A stretch of DNA of 64,000 bases from Riptortus pedestris. Lineage: Eukaryota; Arthropoda; Insecta; Hemiptera; Alydidae. The notes beneath the pieces are model-generated. The model saw only the letters and a list, made by a program, of their open reading frames with translations, made no database searches and was not told the DNA's origin. The translations under genes and the position numbers were made by a program. Every line of letters starts with the position of its first letter. The stretch's first letter is position 1. Below, in pieces: positions 58,887 to 64,000 of this stretch. The stretch is taken from NCBI GenBank assembly GCA_019009955.1, contig CM032228.1:174540001-174604000 (forward strand), given 5' to 3'.

Positions 58887-59380
58887 TATATATATATATA
58901 CTATATATATCAAGCGATTAGTATATTACATTTAATAATATTATGTTAAAAAAAAATCGACTCTTAATAACGCAAAAAACAACATTTGTTATATGCACGT
59001 TTGCCTAAAAACAAATACTAAATAAAATATCGCAAAAAATTGGTACGCAAAAAGAAAAGGAAAAATGAGAGAAGGAAAAGAAGACGTTTTAGTTCTGTGA
59101 TTATCTGGTAGAATGCGCACTACACGTTCTTAAAAACAAACAGTTGTAGACCAATAACTCAAATAAATAAAAACCCTCAACAATAATAACGCAAATACAT
59201 AAATATAAATAAAGAATAGAAAATAATTGCAACATTCAAATCAAATTAAAATAAATTTGGACAATAAATAACAATGTCTGAAAGTGAAAACCTCTCCCAG
59301 CTGAAAACATGTTTATTTAAATGACATACTTAAACTCTAAGGACATACATAAGATAAACATATTAACATTTCATTACATT
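58887..59380. other. Transition region with a family A remnant
   Basis: A short TA tract, then CAACATTTGTTATATGCACG and GCCTAAAAACAAATACTAAA (~58,980-59,030), an old fragment of a family A module. The rest is AT-rich with no gene. Confidence 0.5.
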
Positions 59381-59410
59381 ACCAATAACCTCGCCCTTCG
59401 CCCTTCGCCC

Positions 59411-60190
59411 TTCGACCGTTAAAAGACGGATCATGTTCTTCAACGGCCGGAATCGGATCATTGGGAGGGGGGATTTAGAGGGGAGGATTTTCGAAAATTC
59501 GAAATATCTCCGTTAGTTTGAGTCTGGTCGAAATTTTGTATTGAACCAATCGTTTTTAAAATTAAAAGATCTATAAACGTTTTCATGTACCTTTTTTCAC
59601 TGTCTTTAATATTAACCGAGATATCGGCGTTTTTTAGTTTTCGGCCTTGGGTAAACCCCCACTCCCGTTCAAACTTAACAAATTTAGTACAGCTTATAAC
59701 CATGGTAGAACTAATGCTAATTCACATACCGAGTTCTGTTCAGTTCGGTTCAATCGTTGGTGCCCAATAAAATTGTTGTCCCCTCTTTACTTTTTTAGTG
59801 TATATCTCGTTTATACTTTAATATACGACAAAATTGAATATGACAAAAGTTACTCCAAATAACAACATAAACAACTCTTATCCTGTCCATATTTGCCGAA
59901 AAAACAATAGGAAACGAAATACGGCTATTTTTAATTTCAGGCAACCCTCACGACCCCCACTCCTGCTCCATCTGCCTGGCCGATCTGCGGCGCTAAACCA
60001 TCCGGGGCGTCACCCGAACGCGTATTCAAAAATTCAATCAAATCGGACCATCCGTCTAGGAGGAGTTCAGTGACATACACACGTACGCTAGAATTATATA
60101 TATAAAGATAGAGGTGTATTAGCCTGTTAACGCTCTAGCGGTCGCAATTTTCGCTCGATCGTTATTAAACTCCGTATTTAAACGTTTTAC
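59411..60190 (+). repeat. Family B tandem repeat, copy 1 (780 bp)
   Basis: Starts GTTAAAAGACGGATCATG. It contains an inverted family-P-like block (GGGGGGATTTAGAGGGGAGG ... GTAAACCCCCACTCCCG), a family-A-like module (AAATAACAACATAAACAACT ... TTTTTAATTTCAGGC), and a LINE-like end (AAATCGGACCATCCGTCTAG ... ATTATATATATAAAGATA). No stable coding frame. Confidence 0.9.
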
Positions 60191-60969
60191 GTTAAAAGAC
60201 GGATCATGTACTTCAACGGCCGGAATCGGATCATTGGGAGGGGGGATTTAGAGGGGAGGATAATACGAAAATTCAAAATATCTCCGTTAGTTTGAGTCGG
60301 ATCGAAATTTTGTATAGAACCAATCTTTTTGCAAATTAAAAGATCTATAAATGTTGTCATGTACCTTTTTTCGCTGTCTTTAATATTAACCGAGATATCG
60401 GCGTTTTTTAGTTTTCGGCCTTGAGTAAACCCCCACTCTCGTTCGAACTTAAAAAATTTAGTACAGCTTATAACCATGGTAGAACTAATGCTAATTCACA
60501 TACCGAGTTTTGTTCAGTTCGGTTCAATCGTTGGTGCCCAATAAAATTGTTGGCCCCTCTTTACTTTTTTAGTGTATATCTCGTTTATACTTTAATATAC
60601 GACAAAATTGAATATGACAAAAGTTACTCCAAATAACAACATAAACAACTCTTATCCTGTGCATATTTGCCGAAAAACCAATAGGAAACGAAATACGGCT
60701 ATTTTTAATTTCAGGCAACCCTCACGACCCCCACTCCTGCTCCATCTGCCTGGCCGATCTGCGGCGCTAAACCATCCGGGGCGTCACCCGACCGCGTATT
60801 CAAAAATTCAATCAAATCGGACCATCCGTCTAGGAGGGATTCAGTGACATACACATGTACGCTAGAATTATATATATAAAGATAGAGGTGTATTAGCCTG
60901 TTTAAAGCTCTAGCGGTCGCAATTTTCGCTCGATCGTTACCAAACTCCGCCGTATTTTAAACGTTTTAC
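60191..60969 (+). repeat. Family B tandem repeat, copy 2 (779 bp)
   Basis: Head-to-tail with copy 1 and nearly identical apart from scattered substitutions (for example GGATAATACGAAAATTC near 60,257). Confidence 0.92.
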
Positions 60970-61744
60970 GTTTAAAAGACGGATCATGTTCTTCAACGGG
61001 CGGAATCGGATCATTGGGAGGGGGGATTTAGAGGGGAGGATTTTCGAAAATTCAAAATATCTCCGTTACTATGCGTCTGATCTAAATTTTGTATAGAACT
61101 AATCTTTTTTGCAAATTAAAAGATCTATACTCGTTGTCATGTACCTTTTTTCGCTGTCTTTAATATTAACCGAGATATCGGCGTTTTTTAGTTTTCGGCC
61201 TTGAGTAAACCCCCACTCTCGTTCGAACTTAAAAAATTTAGTACAGCTTATAACCATGGTAGAACTCATGCTAATTCACATACCGAGTTCTGTTCAGTTC
61301 GGTTCAATCGTTGGTGCCCAATAAAATTGTTGTCCCCTCTTTACTTTTTTAGTGTATATCTCGTTTATACTTTAATATACGACAAAATTGAATATGACAA
61401 AAGTTACTCCAAATAACAACATAAACAACTCTTATCCTGTCCATATTTGCCGAAAAAAACAATAGGAAACGAAATACGCTATTTTTAATTTCAGGCAACC
61501 CTCACGACCCCTACTCCTGCTCCATCTGCCTGGCCGATCTGCGGCGCTAAACCATCCGGGGTGTCACCCGAACGCGTATTCAAAAATTCAATCAAATCGG
61601 ACCATCCGTCTAGGAGGAGTTCAGTGACATACACACGTACGCTAGAATTATATATATAAAGATAGAGGTGTATTAGCCTGTTAAAGCTCTAGCGGTCGCA
61701 ATTTTCGCTCGATCGTTACCAAACTCCGTATTTAAACGTTTTAC
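60970..61744 (+). repeat. Family B tandem repeat, copy 3 (775 bp)
   Basis: Same plan; private changes include GTTACTATGCGTCTGATCTA near 61,065. Confidence 0.92.
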
Positions 61745-62436
61745 GTTAAAAGACGGATCATGTTCTTCAACGGCCGGAATCGGATCATTGGGGAGGGGGG
61801 ATTTAGAGGGGAGGATTTTCGAAAATTCAAAAATATCTCCGTTAGTTTGAGTCTGATCGAAATTTCGTATAGAAACTAATCTTTTTGCAAATTAAAAGAT
61901 CTATAAATGTTTGTCATGTACCTTTTTTTCGCTGTTCTTTAATATTAACCGAGATATCGGCGTTTTTTAGTTTTCGGCCTTGAGTAAACCCCCACTCTCG
62001 GTCGAACTTAAAAAATTTAGTACAGCTTATAACCATGGTAGAACTCCTGCTAATTCACATACCGAGTTCTGTTCAGTTCGGTTCAATCGTTGGTGCCCAA
62101 TAAAATGTTGTCCCTCTTTACTTTTTTAGTGTATATCTCGTTTATACTTTAATATACGACAAAATTGAATATGACAAAAGTTTACTCCAAATAACAACAT
62201 AAACAACTCTTATCCTGTCCATATTTGCCGAAAAAACAATAGGAAACGAAATACGGCTATTTTTAATTTCAGGCAACCCTCACGACCCCCACTCCTGCTC
62301 CATCTGCCTGGCCGATCTGCGGCGCTAAACCATCCGGGGCGTCACCCGAACGCGTATTCAAAAATTCAATCAAATCGGACCATCCGTCTAGGAGGAGTTC
62401 AGTGACATACACACGTACGCTAGAATTATATATATA
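61745..62436 (+). repeat. Family B tandem repeat, copy 4 (3' end of array)
   Basis: Carries the blocks up to ATTATATATATAAAGATA but lacks the GAGGTGTATTAGCCTG spacer that starts the next copy, so the array ends at an element boundary. Confidence 0.9.
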
Positions 62437-62450
62437 AAGATATATTTTAT

Positions 62451-62497
62451 AAATTGTATATATATATATATATTATTTATATATATATATACAATTT
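62451..62497. repeat. AT-rich palindrome around (TA)n
   Basis: AAATTGTATATATA ... TATATATACAATTT can form an uninterrupted cruciform with a short TTATT loop, just past the tandem array. Confidence 0.7.
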
Positions 62498-62620
62498 TGA
62501 TCACTACTTACTTTCATCATAGCCTACCTAGGTAAAATTGATGGAAATTTTTTGAAAATTGTGTCACAAGTACATCCTCAATAGCTGATTTCCCTTAAGA
62601 GAAATATGCTAAAATGGTTG
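62495..62620 (+). repeat. Repeat family C copy, divergent
   Basis: CCTACCTAGGTAAAATTGAT, AAGTACATCCTCAATAGCTG and the degenerate palindrome ATTTCCCTTAAGAGAAAT. Confidence 0.6.
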
Positions 62621-62910
62621 CAACAATCACATAATTATGATTATGCAAGAAACACAGGCCTCCATCCAGGTATATTTGGAGTTAAGGTAGTGAAGAATCT
62701 GCAAAATTGTTCGCACACTTCCTTATGACTAGCTAAAGTCATAGTTAACATCTCATTTATTTTTCTTGTACCACATGGATTTTTTGCAAATCCATTATTT
62801 TTGTAAGACTGCAGAAGTAATTTTAGACTATTTTTTAGATTTTGGACCTCCAGCTACTTGAAAATGAATACTATAACTTACAGAAAAAAATCTGTGTTCC
62901 ATCAGAAAAT
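62621..62910 (+). repeat. Copy of the inverted-repeat-arm family
   Basis: CTCCATCCAGGTATATTTGG, CTCATTTATTTTTCTTGTAC and GACCTCCAGCTACTTGAAAA follow the order of 57,868-58,110. Confidence 0.6.
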
Positions 62911-64000
62911 AATAAAAGACGGTCATGAGATCATATCATGTAATGCATCATTTATTGGCTGGAGGTAAGGCCTGAAGTCAATATGTTAATGACTACAAAT
63001 ACGATTATTATATCTAATATCATACATATATTACTTTCTAAACATAAACTGCCTCTAAACTAAATGGAACTGCAATAATCATGGATTTTTAAAAGTTAAT
63101 AATAAATGTTTGATGGGGATAAACAAAATTAAATATTATGAAGAATATTTTATTTTCAATTAAAAAAATATATCTTAAAATAAACAATCTATTCATTTGT
63201 ACAAAGAAGATTTATTTACATAAAAATAAAATAATCAACAATAAAGAATTTTTAACACATGCCAGAAGGATCATTAAAGACAGACCAGCTTTTAAGAGAT
63301 CACAATACATTATTAAAAAGGCAACATTCGCCCAAAATTCAGGTAAAAGTATAAGAAAAACAAATTCTAACAAACAAAATAAAATCTTTAACCCAGTAAA
63401 CAACAATAACAATTAATATTTACAATTAACGTAAATGTAAAATTATGATTTATCTAAAATAATAATATATATTTCAAAAATGATCTGCAATATTACCATT
63501 ATTCAAGTTTGCATACATATATAGAATAAAAAAATAAAATAATAGAATTCATTTGTGTGAAAGTAATCATCATAAGTTCATTGCACAATATTTAAATTAT
63601 TAATTTTAATACTTAATTCAAAATATTTAATATGGAAGACAATATAATATTTGAAAATAAAATATACGAAATATTGTTGGCTGATTCCTTTCAGCCTTCT
63701 CAGTGAAAGAATTTAATTGAAAAAAATACATAAATAAAATAAATGGTATTTTTTTTGTAGCCTTAAAAATAATTTTGAAACATAAGTAGTTCTCATTTTT
63801 ATAATTGATTAGTAAACGAAATTTTAGGATTTAGTAGATAGTTTCTTACTTTAATATTTTGGGAACATTAGAATTTTGGTTTAAAGCTTGAGTACATCTT
63901 AATACAAATTTGATAAACTAAAACCATTTTTTAAAAAATAATTGTTAATAACAAATGGAAATATACAAAAAGGATTTATTACTGTTAATTTCCCATATTA
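62911..64000. other. AT-rich terminal stretch, nothing recognised
   Basis: Very low GC. Open stretches here are Lys/Asn/Ile-rich artefacts of composition. No gene or RNA seen. Confidence 0.5.

Noticed and set aside
59458..61416. Recurrent 71-96 codon frames in the four tandem copies
   Set aside because: They are present in each copy because copies are near identical; frames are lost by 1-bp indels in copy 4, and the composition looks non-coding.

Overview
This window is AT-rich, intron- and transposon-dense animal nuclear DNA, most probably from an insect. The evidence is two spliced, well conserved eukaryotic genes and an arthropod-like mobile element set: Tc1/mariner with DD41D spacing, TTAA-flanked piggyBac-like elements, ATAT-targeting LTRs, a Jockey-like LINE and tRNA-derived SINEs. 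Nothing looks prokaryotic or organellar. The species cannot be named from the sequence alone.

Layout. Positions 1-20,220 are a nearly gene-free block of about a dozen modular repeat units (family A here). Each unit has a GC-rich hairpin head (ACTAGCTCAGATACCCGGCT), a variable number of ~280-300 bp internal modules, and a tail with (AAAC)n, mostly joined by (TA)n tracts. Units point right up to ~16,915 and left from ~16,924 to 20,217. A 579-bp solo LTR sits at 4,215-4,793. Positions 20,638-23,054 hold a second, inverted copy of that LTR, split by a decayed Jockey-like LINE. Positions 24-31 kb are AT-rich with scattered repeats and no recognisable gene.

Gene core. S6K, the ribosomal protein S6 kinase, lies on the minus strand from 47,127 down to 31,160. 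It has 11 coding exons that join in frame to 449 residues, with the TOS motif, T-loop, turn motif and hydrophobic motif all present. Head to head with it, 360 bp away, RPAIN (RPA-interacting protein) runs on the plus strand from 47,488 to 52,808 in 4 exons (208 residues). The third RPAIN intron carries an apparently intact 2,020-bp Tc1/mariner element with ~115-bp inverted repeats and an uninterrupted transposase ORF. S6K and RPAIN introns also hold poly-C repeats (family P), SINEs, piggyBac-like elements and a third LTR remnant.

Positions 53-64 kb are intergenic: a TTAA-flanked MITE, a ~400-bp-arm inverted repeat (56.2/57.7 kb), and four head-to-tail ~775-780 bp repeats (59,411-62,436). Those repeats fuse a family-P-like block to a family-A-like module and a LINE-like tail. 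The two genes share only a promoter region. S6K acts in TOR growth signalling; RPAIN imports replication protein A into the nucleus.
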